Shown here one piece after another: positions 56,187-64,000 of a DNA stretch of 64,000 nucleotides. How positions within the stretch are numbered: position 1 is the first letter of the stretch; each line of letters begins with the position of its first letter. This DNA comes from Qipengyuania gaetbuli (lineage in GTDB: Bacteria; Pseudomonadota; Alphaproteobacteria; Sphingomonadales; Sphingomonadaceae). The DNA is taken from assembly GCF_020171365.1 (NCBI RefSeq), contig NZ_JAIUZO010000002.1, forward strand, positions 2,016,001 through 2,080,000, written 5' to 3'. The translations under genes were made by a program, and so were the position numbers. Under the pieces are notes generated by a model. It was not told the DNA's origin. It saw only the letters and a program-made list of their open reading frames with translations, and ran no database searches.

Positions 56187-57391
56187 AAATGGTCTCCGGT
56201 GGAAAGCTTCGCCAGGACGAGGGCGGACAGTGCCGCGCGCTCCCTCAGCGAGGGGACGATCATGTATTCGTCCGGTGAATGGATGGCGCCGCCGCGCACG
56301 CCCATGGTGTCGACCACGGGCACGCCGGTGGCGGCGATATTGTTTCCGTCGCACACGCCGCCGCTCGGCTGCCAGCCGATCTGCTGGCCGAGCTGCGCCC
56401 CGCATTCCTTGACGAGATCGAACAGGGCTTGCGCTTTCGCGTCGACCGGTTTGGGCGGGCGGGTGACGCCACCGTGGCAATGCACGCCGACCTCGTGCTC
56501 GGCCTCAATCATGCGCAGGATGGCGCCAAGCTCGCCGTCGAAGCGGTTCATGGCATCGGTCGACTTGGGCCGGATATTGAAGCGCAGAACCGCAAGGTCG
56601 GGTACGACATTGTTCGCGCTGCCGCCTTCGATCTTGGCCGGATTGACAGTGATGTCCCGGGCCTCGAGCGCCTTGATCCGCAGCACGAGATCCGACGCGG
56701 CGACGATGGCATTGCGTCCTTCGTGCGGATTGCGCCCGGCATGGGCGGAGCGTCCGGTGATGGTGATCGAGTAATTGCCCGTTCCGCCGCGCGCATGGGC
56801 CAGCGTGCCGTCGGGCAGGGCGGAGGGTTCGTAGGTCAGCGCGGCATATTTGCCCCGCGCCAGCTCCTCGATCAGTCCGCGGCTGGCGAGGCTGCCGGTT
56901 TCCTCGTCCGAGTTGATCATGACGTCGTAGCCGACGCGTGCGGCCCCCTCGGTCGTCTCGAACAGCTTGAGCGCGTGGAGGATGACGTCGAGCCCGCCCT
57001 TCATGTCCGCCGTGCCGGGGCCGTTGATGGTATCGTCGTCTAGCCAGCGGACTTCCTGGAAAGGATGTTCGGCTGGAAAGACCGTGTCCATGTGGCCGGT
57101 CAGGACGAAACGGCGCTCCGCCTCGGGCCGGACGCGAAGCACCATGTGGCGGCCATGGGGTTTTTCGAATTCGCGCCCCTCGGCACTGATTGCCGTGACC
57201 GGGGCCGGATCGACCAACTCCACATCTCCGGGCAGCACGCTGAAGGCGTCGGCGAGCACGCCTGCCATCCGGTCGAGACCTGCGATATTGGCAGTGCCGG
57301 TATTGATCGCAGCCCAGTCCTGTACCTCGCGCAGCATGGTGTCGCGATCGACGGCGTCGAGCAGGGCTTGCGGGGCAAAATCCGGTTTCAT
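56183..57391 (-). CDS. M20-family metallohydrolase of the ast operon
   Basis: A 402-residue M20/M28-like zinc peptidase/deacylase: LTGHMDTVFP, GPGTADMKGG, the catalytic Glu-Glu of NSDEETGS and a C-terminal His in GAIHSPDEYM. It has the dimerisation/lid domain of the M20 family. It is coupled to astA and astB (GTGA overlap), so it probably removes the succinyl group or a related N-acyl group from pathway intermediates, in place of the M14-type AstE, or acts on arginine-containing peptides. AAGGA precedes the ATG. astC, astD and astE are not in the window. Confidence 0.88.
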   Translation of the reverse strand: MKPDFAPQALLDAVDRDTMLREVQDWAAINTGTANIAGLDRMAGVLADAFSVLPGDVELVDPAPVTAISAEGREFEKPHGRHMVLRVRPEAERRFVLTGHMDTVFPAEHPFQEVRWLDDDTINGPGTADMKGGLDVILHALKLFETTEGAARVGYDVMINSDEETGSLASRGLIEELARGKYAALTYEPSALPDGTLAHARGGTGNYSITITGRSAHAGRNPHEGRNAIVAASDLVLRIKALEARDITVNPAKIEGGSANNVVPDLAVLRFNIRPKSTDAMNRFDGELGAILRMIEAEHEVGVHCHGGVTRPPKPVDAKAQALFDLVKECGAQLGQQIGWQPSGGVCDGNNIAATGVPVVDTMGVRGGAIHSPDEYMIVPSLRERAALSALVLAKLSTGDHL

Positions 57392-57520
57392 CGGCAACGT
57401 CCTTAGTCGGGCTATTTCCAGTGTCCACCCCGTGGCTTGCATTCGTCAACCGCTGGCGGCATAGGTCACCTCGCTCCTCCCCGGGTCCACATTGCCGCTA
57501 TGCATACCCAAGGGAGTTCC

Positions 57521-59614
57521 ATGACAGAATACGTGACGCGCGCCGGTATCGAGATCGACCCGGCGCTGGCCACCTTCATCGAAACCGATGTCCTTGCCCC
57601 GCTCGGGCGGGATGCAGGCGCTTTCTGGCAGGGTTTTGCCGCGCTGCTCGGCGAATTCGCGCCCCGCAACCGGGCGCTGCTGGCAAAGCGCGACGATTTG
57701 CAGGCGAAGATCGATGCATGGCACAAGGACCGTGCCGGCCAGAAGGTCGACCAGGCCGAATATCAGGCCTTCCTGCGCGAGATCGGCTACCTTGTCGTCG
57801 AACCGGGCGAGTTCGCCATCGGGACGCAGAACGTCGATCCCGAAATCGCCACCATGGCAGGGCCGCAGCTGGTCGTACCGATCCTCAACGCCCGCTTCCT
57901 GCTCAACGCCGCGAATGCACGCTGGGGCAGCCTTTACGATGCCTTTTACGGTACCGATGTGCTCGATGCGCCGCCCGCCAGGCCTGGCAGCTATGACGAG
58001 GAACGCGGCGTAGCGGTGATCGCTGCCGGGCGCAGCTTCCTCGACGAGGCTCTGCCGCTGGTCGACCAGAGCTGGGTCGATCTGGCCAACGAGCACGACG
58101 GCAAGCTCAAGGACGAAAGCCAGTGGGTCGGGCATACCGAAAAGGGCCTGCTGTTCCGCAGCAACGGCCTCCACATCGAGGTCCAGTTCGACCGTGACCA
58201 CCCGGTCGGCAGGACCGACAAGGCAGGCATTTCCGACATCGTCCTGGAAGCCGCGCTGACCACCATCGCGGACTGCGAGGATTCGGTCGCGGCGGTCGAT
58301 GCAGAGGACAAGCTCGTCGCCTATACCAACTGGCTCGGCATCATTCGCGGCGACCTGTCGGAAAGCTTCGAAAAGGGCGGCCGGACGCTCACGCGCATGC
58401 TGTCGGGGGACAAGGTCTACACCGGACCGGATGGCGAGGAGCGCAAGCTGCCCGGTCGCAGCCTCATGTTCGTGCGCAACGTGGGCCATTTGATGACCAA
58501 TCCCGCCATGCGCTGGGACGGCATGGAAATCCCCGAGGGCATCATGGATGCTGTCGTCACCAGCGCCATCGGCGCGCACGATGTCGAAGGGCTGGGCAAG
58601 TACGGCAACAGCCGCTGCGGCTCGATCTACATCGTGAAGCCCAAGATGCACGGGCCGGAGGAATGCGGTTTCACCAACGACCTGTTCGACGCGGTTGAGG
58701 ACTTGCTCGGCCTGCCGCGCCACACGATCAAGGTCGGGGTGATGGACGAGGAACGCCGCACTTCGGCGAACCTCGCCGCCTGCATCCATGCGGTGAAAGA
58801 CCGCATCGTATTCATCAATACCGGCTTCCTCGATCGCACCGGCGACGAGATCCGCACCTCGATGCGTGCCGGAGCGATGATGCGCAAGGGCGAGATGAAG
58901 TCCTCCGCCTGGCTTAAGGCCTATGAAGCGCGCAATGTCGGTATCGGCCTGCGTCACGGGCTGTCGGGCCGCGCGCAGATCGGCAAGGGCATGTGGGCCG
59001 CGCCCGACCTCATGGGACAGATGATGATCGAGAAGATCGGCCATCTGCGCGCAGGTGCCAACACTGCCTGGGTGCCGAGCCCGACTGCAGCGACGCTCCA
59101 CGCGATCCACTATCACCGCGAGGACGTGTTCGCGATCCAGCAGGGGTTGGGCGACGTGCCCGCTCTCGACGATCTCCTCACCATTCCGCTGGCAGAGGGT
59201 ACCAACTGGTCCGAGGCGGAAATCCGCGAGGAACTGGACAACAATTGCCAGGGCCTGCTCGGCTACGTCGTGCGCTGGATCGACCAGGGCGTGGGCTGTT
59301 CCAAGGTGCCCGACATCAACGACGTCGGCCTGATGGAAGACCGCGCGACGCTGCGCATTTCCAGCCAGCACATCGCCAACTGGCTGCTTCACGGTGTCAT
59401 CTCCGAAGCGCAGGTGATGGACAGCCTGCGCCGCATGGCCGCCAAGGTCGACGGACAGAACGCGGGCGACCCGTTCTACGAACCGCTGCTGCAGAACGAG
59501 GACGGTCCGGCCTTCAGTGCGGCTAGGGACCTCATCTTCAAGGGCGTCGAACAGCCGAGCGGCTATACCGAGCCGCTCCTCCACGCTTGGCGACGGGAGA
59601 AAAAGGCGCGATAA
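57521..59614 (+). CDS. glcB: Malate synthase G
   Basis: A 697-residue malate synthase G that condenses glyoxylate with acetyl-CoA in the glyoxylate shunt. Length and motifs fit: [55 protein letters not shown] and [28 protein letters not shown] lies 4 bases before the chosen ATG; an in-frame upstream ATG and GTG extension has no similarity. The glyoxylate shunt partner isocitrate lyase is not in the window. It is divergent from the ast operon. Confidence 0.96.
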   Translation: MTEYVTRAGIEIDPALATFIETDVLAPLGRDAGAFWQGFAALLGEFAPRNRALLAKRDDLQAKIDAWHKDRAGQKVDQAEYQAFLREIGYLVVEPGEFAIGTQNVDPEIATMAGPQLVVPILNARFLLNAANARWGSLYDAFYGTDVLDAPPARPGSYDEERGVAVIAAGRSFLDEALPLVDQSWVDLANEHDGKLKDESQWVGHTEKGLLFRSNGLHIEVQFDRDHPVGRTDKAGISDIVLEAALTTIADCEDSVAAVDAEDKLVAYTNWLGIIRGDLSESFEKGGRTLTRMLSGDKVYTGPDGEERKLPGRSLMFVRNVGHLMTNPAMRWDGMEIPEGIMDAVVTSAIGAHDVEGLGKYGNSRCGSIYIVKPKMHGPEECGFTNDLFDAVEDLLGLPRHTIKVGVMDEERRTSANLAACIHAVKDRIVFINTGFLDRTGDEIRTSMRAGAMMRKGEMKSSAWLKAYEARNVGIGLRHGLSGRAQIGKGMWAAPDLMGQMMIEKIGHLRAGANTAWVPSPTAATLHAIHYHREDVFAIQQGLGDVPALDDLLTIPLAEGTNWSEAEIREELDNNCQGLLGYVVRWIDQGVGCSKVPDINDVGLMEDRATLRISSQHIANWLLHGVISEAQVMDSLRRMAAKVDGQNAGDPFYEPLLQNEDGPAFSAARDLIFKGVEQPSGYTEPLLHAWRREKKAR

Positions 59615-59638
59615 CAGGCGCCTGAGAGGAGGGGCGCC

Positions 59639-60163
59639 GTGGGGGACATGCTCGAAAGCATCTACATGACCGTGGTGAGCACGGTCAGCCTCGTGGGCAT
59701 GTTCTTCATCCTCTATCTCATCATGCGGGCGACCACCTCGCGCTGGCGGGAGTTCGAGGCGCTCTATCCTGCGCGCGATATCGGCAAGCCGGTCTTCACC
59801 GAGAAAGCGGGCGCGATCCGTATCGCGCAGCCGGGCTTCCGTTTCGGTCACCTGTCGGGCGATCTCAAGTCGCGCGTCTACCCGCCCGTGACCTTCGACC
59901 TCTATAACGAGGGCTTGGCGCTGTCGGTGATGCCGCCGTTCAAATACGGTTGCCGCGACCTGTTCCTGCCGTTTGCGGAGATGACGGTCGAACCAGCCCC
60001 GTGGACCATTGGCAAAGGCGACTACGGCCTGCGGATGGAAGGTGTCGAGGGCATCGAGATTCAGGCCTACAGCACCACTATCGCCGCGCTGGCCGAGCAT
60101 TCGGAAGTGCTCCGCCTGATGGTGAAAAGGGCGGACCTGCTGCGCGAACAGCGCGATACTTGA
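59639..60163 (+). CDS. Hypothetical membrane-anchored protein
   Basis: A 174-residue protein with one N-terminal transmembrane helix (about 8-30, YMTVVSTVSLVGMFFILYLIMRA) and a soluble C-terminal part of beta/alpha character that I cannot name (FDLYNEGLALSVMPPFKYGCRDLFLP). The start is GTG at 59639 because GAGGAGGGG lies about 6 bases before it; an ATG three codons later is 15 bases from that site. It is 24 bases after glcB on the same strand. Confidence 0.72.
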   Translation: MGDMLESIYMTVVSTVSLVGMFFILYLIMRATTSRWREFEALYPARDIGKPVFTEKAGAIRIAQPGFRFGHLSGDLKSRVYPPVTFDLYNEGLALSVMPPFKYGCRDLFLPFAEMTVEPAPWTIGKGDYGLRMEGVEGIEIQAYSTTIAALAEHSEVLRLMVKRADLLREQRDT

Positions 60164-60222
60164 TGCTGGCGAGAAGCTGTAGCAGACTACCTGCATAACG
60201 GGGTTTGCGGGGAGAGAGCTTC

Positions 60223-60999
60223 ATGGAAGCGACAACAGACGCGCCGATTGCACCGGTCAGGGTAGCCAGGAACCTGGGATTTTCCGATCTCGCGGCGGCC
60301 CTGAAAGCCGGCTTCGCGGACTTCATCGCCTGCCCACAATATGGCCTCTTCTTCGCCTCCATCTATGTAGGCGCGGGCCTGTTCCTCGCCGTGGCCCTGT
60401 TCCAGTGGGGCGAGCCTCTGTGGCTCATTCCCGCCTTTGCCGGATTTCCGCTGGTGGCGCCTTTTACCGCGGTCGGCCTCTACGAAGTCAGCCGCAGGCG
60501 CGAGGCGGGCGAGCCGGTGAAATGGGGCGCCGTCCTCGGCGCGATCCGGGGCAAGGGCGATGAACAGCTCATCATGATGGGCGGCATCGTCTTCGTGGCC
60601 TTCAGCTTCTGGATGATTATCGCCCACGGTATCTTCGCGATCTTCATGGCGGAATCGGGCGTCGGGGAATCGCTGGAGGCGTTCACGACTCCTGCCGGCA
60701 TGGCGATGCTGGCGGTCGGCACGCTTGTCGGCGCAATCCTCGCGCTGGCATTCTACGCGGTGACGGTCATGAGCCTGCCGATGCTGGTCGACCGGGAAGT
60801 CGATTTCCTGACGGCGATCATTACCAGTCTTGCCGCATTCCGGTCCAACCGGCCGATGCTGATTATCTGGGCGGCGATTATCGCCATTGCGCTGATGGCT
60901 GCGATGATCCCGGCATTTCTGGGCCTGTTGGTCCTGCTGCCGGTTTTTGGGCACGCGACCTGGCACCTTTACCGCCGCACCGTGCGCGACGCGGACTAG
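60223..60999 (+). CDS. DUF2189 membrane protein
   Basis: A 258-residue membrane protein with about six helices. It fits the DUF2189 family: [31 protein letters not shown] at the start, [32 protein letters not shown] in the middle, and [16 protein letters not shown]. Function is unknown. The ATG at 60223 has GGAGAG 6-8 bases upstream. The TAG overlaps the convergent rsmA stop by four bases. Confidence 0.88.
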   Translation: MEATTDAPIAPVRVARNLGFSDLAAALKAGFADFIACPQYGLFFASIYVGAGLFLAVALFQWGEPLWLIPAFAGFPLVAPFTAVGLYEVSRRREAGEPVKWGAVLGAIRGKGDEQLIMMGGIVFVAFSFWMIIAHGIFAIFMAESGVGESLEAFTTPAGMAMLAVGTLVGAILALAFYAVTVMSLPMLVDREVDFLTAIITSLAAFRSNRPMLIIWAAIIAIALMAAMIPAFLGLLVLLPVFGHATWHLYRRTVRDAD

Positions 61000-61820
61000 T
61001 TCGTCAGCGCGCGCGTCAGTCCGACGAACTCCGCGACCGACAGCGTTTCTGCCCGTCGCTGGGGATCGATGCCGATCGCCTCGAGCGCCTCGACCGCGCC
61101 TGACACGCCCTTGAGGCTCTGGCGCAGCATCTTGCGGCGCTGGCCAAAGGCAGCTTCCGTCAACCGTTCGAGCACGCGGGCGGAGACGCCCTCGGGCATG
61201 GTGCCGGGCGTTACATGGACGATGGCGCTCATCACTTTTGGCGGCGGGGTGAAGGCGCTGCGGTGGACCTTCATCGCCATCTTCGCCTCCGCGCGCCACT
61301 GGGCGAGCACGGCAAGACGGCCGTAGGCCGAACCGCCTGCTGGTGCGACGATACGCTGGGCCACTTCCTGCTGGAACATCAGCGTCAGGCTGGTCCAGAG
61401 CGGCGGCCATTCCTCGCCAACGAGCCAGCGCACGAACAGCGCGGTGCCCACGTTATAGGGCAGGTTCGACAGGACCGCGAAGGGTTCGCCGCCCATCAAT
61501 TCGGCATGGTCGATCTTCAGCGCGTCGCCTTCGATGACGCGTAGCTGGCCCGGAAACGCCTCGCCCAGTTCGGCAAGCGCGGGAAGGCACCGGCGGTCCA
61601 TCTCGATGGCAGTGACGCGCGCTCCGGCTCTCAGGAGGGCGCGGGTCAGGCCGCCGGGGCCGGGACCGACTTCGAGAACCTGCTTGCCGGAAAGGTCGCC
61701 GGGGATGGCCGCGATCCGGTCGAGCAATTGCTCGTCGAACAGGAAGTTCTGGCCCAACGCCTTCGATGCGGAAAGGCCGTGGCGCGCAATGACTTCGCGC
61801 AAGGGGGGCAGGTCAGCCAT
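60996..61820 (-). CDS. rsmA: 16S rRNA (adenine1518-N6/adenine1519-N6)-dimethyltransferase
   Basis: A 274-residue KsgA/RsmA, which dimethylates two adjacent adenines in helix 45 of 16S rRNA. Motifs are [25 protein letters not shown] (motif I) and [13 protein letters not shown] (the NLPY catalytic motif). The ATG at 61820 lies inside the 3' end of pdxA (8-base overlap); no ribosome site is clear, so coupling to pdxA is likely. It is the end of the surA-pdxA-rsmA operon. Confidence 0.96.
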   Translation of the reverse strand: MADLPPLREVIARHGLSASKALGQNFLFDEQLLDRIAAIPGDLSGKQVLEVGPGPGGLTRALLRAGARVTAIEMDRRCLPALAELGEAFPGQLRVIEGDALKIDHAELMGGEPFAVLSNLPYNVGTALFVRWLVGEEWPPLWTSLTLMFQQEVAQRIVAPAGGSAYGRLAVLAQWRAEAKMAMKVHRSAFTPPPKVMSAIVHVTPGTMPEGVSARVLERLTEAAFGQRRKMLRQSLKGVSGAVEALEAIGIDPQRRAETLSVAEFVGLTRALTN

Positions 61821-62826
61821 GCGCGGCGCGCCTGCGTGCCATTTCACCCGCCATCCGCAGCGCTGCGATCATCGCGCCGGGATCGGCCAGGCGCTTGCCC
61901 GCGATGTCGAAGGCGGTGCCATGGTCGGGGCTGGTGCGCACGATCGGCAGGCCGAGTGTCACATTGACGCCCTCGTCGAAATCGAGCGCCTTGAGCGGGA
62001 TAAGCGCTTGGTCGTGATACATGGCGAGCGCCGCGTCATAGGACTTGCGCGCGCGGGGCGTGAACAGTGCATCGCCGGGGTGCGGACCGGTCACTTCGAG
62101 CCCTTCGGCGCGCAGGCGGGCGACGGCCGGCGCGATGATTCGCTGTTCCTCGTCGCCGAACCGTCCGTCCTCGCCTGCGTGTGGGTTGAGGCCGCAGACC
62201 GCCAGCCTCGGGTTTTCGATGCCGAAATCGCGTTTGAGAGAAGCGTGGACGATGCGCGCGCGGTGGCAGATGAGGTCCTCGCTCAGCCGATCCGGCACTT
62301 CGGACAGTGCGCAATGGACGGTCAGCGGTACGGCGCGCAGGCTCGGGCCGGCCAGCATCATCACCGCATCGCGCTGGTCGAGCCCGCAGGCGGCGGCAAG
62401 ATACTCCGTCTGGCCCGGATGGTCGAAACCCACGCGGGCCAGTTCGCCCTTGGCTATCGGTGCGGTGACGACTGCGCCTGCCTCGCCGCGAAGGGCCAGC
62501 CCGGTCGCCTGCTCCAGCGACTGCAGGGCAAGGCGCGCGCCGCCTTCGTCAGGCTGGCCTGGGCGAAAAGGTGCGTCCTCAAGCCCGAGCACAGGCAGCG
62601 CCCGGTCGAAAACCTGCGCCGCATATTCCGGCCTCGCGATCCGCTCTACCGGCACCGAAAGGCCGCGTGAATGCGCTGCGGCACCAAGCACGCCTGCACC
62701 GCCCGTCACGAAGAAGGGCGCAAGTCCTTCTGCCCGGCGGTTAGACCAGGCTGCGGCGATGATTTCCGGCCCGATCCCCGCAGGGTCGCCCAAGGATACG
62801 GCGAGGGGGAGCGGGGCCGGCGTCAA
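61813..62826 (-). CDS. pdxA: 4-hydroxythreonine-4-phosphate dehydrogenase
   Basis: A 337-residue dehydrogenase of pyridoxal 5'-phosphate synthesis. [14 protein letters not shown] at the start, the metal His in LNPHAGEDG and in [13 protein letters not shown], and the C-terminal [14 protein letters not shown] define PdxA. The start is a TTG at 62826 that overlaps the surA stop (TTGA); no ATG or GTG lies between it and the conserved N-terminal motif. It links surA and rsmA, the conserved operon order. Confidence 0.93.
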   Translation of the reverse strand: MTPAPLPLAVSLGDPAGIGPEIIAAAWSNRRAEGLAPFFVTGGAGVLGAAAHSRGLSVPVERIARPEYAAQVFDRALPVLGLEDAPFRPGQPDEGGARLALQSLEQATGLALRGEAGAVVTAPIAKGELARVGFDHPGQTEYLAAACGLDQRDAVMMLAGPSLRAVPLTVHCALSEVPDRLSEDLICHRARIVHASLKRDFGIENPRLAVCGLNPHAGEDGRFGDEEQRIIAPAVARLRAEGLEVTGPHPGDALFTPRARKSYDAALAMYHDQALIPLKALDFDEGVNVTLGLPIVRTSPDHGTAFDIAGKRLADPGAMIAALRMAGEMARRRAAHG

Positions 62827-64000
62827 TTATATTCGATATAGGCGTCGTTGCGCAGGTCGCGCAGGTAACGCTGCGCGGCGCGGTTGATACGCTCGTCCTC
62901 GATCTGCTGCATCAGCGTGTCGAAGTCCGGCCCTGCCTGCACTTCCGGATCGTCCCGGCCGCACAGCATGAGCACGCGCACACCGTCCTTCGCATCGCCG
63001 AAGGGCGGGGTCATCTCGCCGATGTTGAGGTTGAGGATCAGCTGCTGGAGTTGCTCGGGAAGCGCGCGGGCACGCAGCTGGTCGTTGTCGACCACGCTGG
63101 CACCGATCGAATCCGCGATCTCGTTCGCGCTGCCGCAACCGCGCATGGTTTCGAGGCCCTGCAGGAAACCCTGCAGCTTGGCTTCGTTCTGCGCCTGGGT
63201 GGCGTTCGGGTCGAACTGGATCTGGATCTGCTTCAGGCTCAGCATCGCGTCGCGCGGATCGGCGGTGAGCACTTGGCGCTTCTCGATCAGGTAGAGAATC
63301 GAATAGCCGCCGGGGATGGCAATCGGGCCGACCAGCTGGCCGGGCTGCATTTCCCGCGCAACCGCTTCGAGCTGTGCATTCTTGAGCTGCGGCAGGCGGA
63401 TCCAGCCAAGGTCGCCGCCAACGGCAGCGGTGGACGCTTCGGAGAACTGGCGCGCATAGGCGACGAAGCTGCCGCCCTGGCGCAGCTGCTCCACGATCTT
63501 CATCGCGTTGGCTTCGACCGCGGCCTGGTTTTCAGGCGTTGCCGAGAGATAGATTTCGCCAAGGCGGTATTCCTCGGTGCCCTTCGAGGCTTCGAGGCGC
63601 TGCATGAGCTCGTTCACTTCTTCGGCCGACACGTTCACGAAGAAAGCGACCTTCTGGCGCAGCAGGCGCTGCCAGGCGAGTTCGCCGTGGATCTGGCGCT
63701 TGAGCGAGGCCGGCGCGGAGCCGATGGAGCGCAGGTAGCTGTCCATTTCCGCGAGCGGGCGTTCGTTCTGCGCGGCGAGACGGGCGTAGGTCTGGTCGAT
63801 TTCCGCCTGCTCGATCTTGATGTCCTCGGCTTCGGCAGCCTGGATTTGCAGGGTCTCGTCGATGAGATTGCGCAGGACCTGTGCGCGCACGCGCTGCATT
63901 TCCTCGGGCGACATCTCGCCCCGGCTCGCATCGACGAGCAGCGCCACGCGCTGATCGAGATCGGTGCCGGTGATGACGTGGCCGTTCACCACCGCGGTCG
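62823..64000 (-). CDS. surA: Periplasmic peptidyl-prolyl isomerase SurA (5' truncated)
   Basis: About 392 codons are visible; the N terminus, signal peptide and start lie beyond the window end. The visible start TAVVNGHVITGTDLDQRVALLV is the SurA N-domain, followed by one clear parvulin domain around EYRLGEIYLSATP...GGDLGWIRLPQL and a second degenerate region. SurA is the main periplasmic chaperone for outer-membrane proteins. Its TGA overlaps the TTG start of pdxA. Upstream lptD would be expected outside the window. Confidence 0.93.
   Translation of the reverse strand, partial: TAVVNGHVITGTDLDQRVALLVDASRGEMSPEEMQRVRAQVLRNLIDETLQIQAAEAEDIKIEQAEIDQTYARLAAQNERPLAEMDSYLRSIGSAPASLKRQIHGELAWQRLLRQKVAFFVNVSAEEVNELMQRLEASKGTEEYRLGEIYLSATPENQAAVEANAMKIVEQLRQGGSFVAYARQFSEASTAAVGGDLGWIRLPQLKNAQLEAVAREMQPGQLVGPIAIPGGYSILYLIEKRQVLTADPRDAMLSLKQIQIQFDPNATQAQNEAKLQGFLQGLETMRGCGSANEIADSIGASVVDNDQLRARALPEQLQQLILNLNIGEMTPPFGDAKDGVRVLMLCGRDDPEVQAGPDFDTLMQQIEDERINRAAQRYLRDLRNDAYIEYN

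Noticed and set aside
57446-60196. A 916-codon open frame on the minus strand opposite malate synthase G
   Set aside because: It mirrors the codon pattern of glcB, has no recognisable domain or ribosome site, and is a GC-bias shadow.

Overview
This 64 kb window is chromosomal DNA from an alphaproteobacterium of the order Sphingomonadales, most likely an Erythrobacter/Qipengyuania-type member of the Erythrobacteraceae. The evidence is high G+C with strong third-position GC bias, a circularly permuted two-piece tmRNA whose tag reads ANDNEALALAA, a large TonB-dependent receptor, fatty-acid and amino-acid catabolism genes of sphingomonad type, and a hemC-hemD-mitofilin neighbourhood. Coding density is very high and most junctions inside operons are ATGA, GTGA or TGATG overlaps. 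I see no insertion sequence, prophage, CRISPR array, tRNA or rRNA, and no gene-free stretch above 300 bases other than the tmRNA locus.

Layout. 1-2.5 kb: sulfate activation (cysD 3' end, fused cysNC). 2.5-9 kb: acyl-CoA catabolism (thiolase facing away from enoyl-CoA hydratase and acyl-CoA dehydrogenase across a LiuR-like palindrome), fumarylacetoacetase and maleylacetoacetate isomerase, glutaryl-CoA dehydrogenase. 9-13 kb: an orphan lasso-B2-like protein, a remnant of a copper-binding Cys-rich protein, a single-domain response regulator, an OmpA/mini-membrane-protein/helix-hairpin-helix operon and a VWA lipoprotein. 13.3-19.4 kb: tsaD-gpsA-flippase diverging from hemC-hemD-mitofilin. 19.4-28 kb: a ubiquinone-type hydroxylase, DsbD/ScsB, an S10 peptidase, an exported methyltransferase-like lipoprotein, uvrB. 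28-34 kb: an EF-hand/DUF3617 lipoprotein, an alpha/beta hydrolase, then the coupled operon circularly permuted ATP-grasp / alpha-E / transglutaminase / Anbu proteasome-like protease, followed by a LuxR-type regulator with a degenerate receiver. 34-42 kb: an extensin-like Zn lipoprotein, a VOC protein, putP, an SDR, typA and a TonB-dependent receptor. 42-52 kb: a DUF805 protein, a YbbA/YbbP-like ABC system diverging from a TesA-like lipoprotein, recF, two 39-residue sister microproteins with pspC behind a consensus sigma-54 promoter, an SDR, a NUDIX hydrolase, and TPM/TPM/LemA. 52-64 kb: mscL, the tmRNA gene, two small membrane proteins, an arginine succinyltransferase operon (M20 hydrolase-astA-astB), malate synthase G, two membrane proteins, and the classic surA-pdxA-rsmA operon cut by the window end.

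The two most interesting loci are (i) 48.06-48.75 kb, a compact envelope-stress-like unit with its own sigma-54 promoter, candidate upstream activator sites, two previously easily missed sister microproteins and PspC, and (ii) 29.4-34.2 kb, the Anbu/ATP-grasp/alpha-E/transglutaminase operon, whose gene association is known but whose substrate and function are not. A three-gene operon at 10.07-11.41 kb pairs a peptidoglycan-binding OmpA domain with a membrane-tethered helix-hairpin-helix protein through a 43-residue membrane protein and also merits attention.
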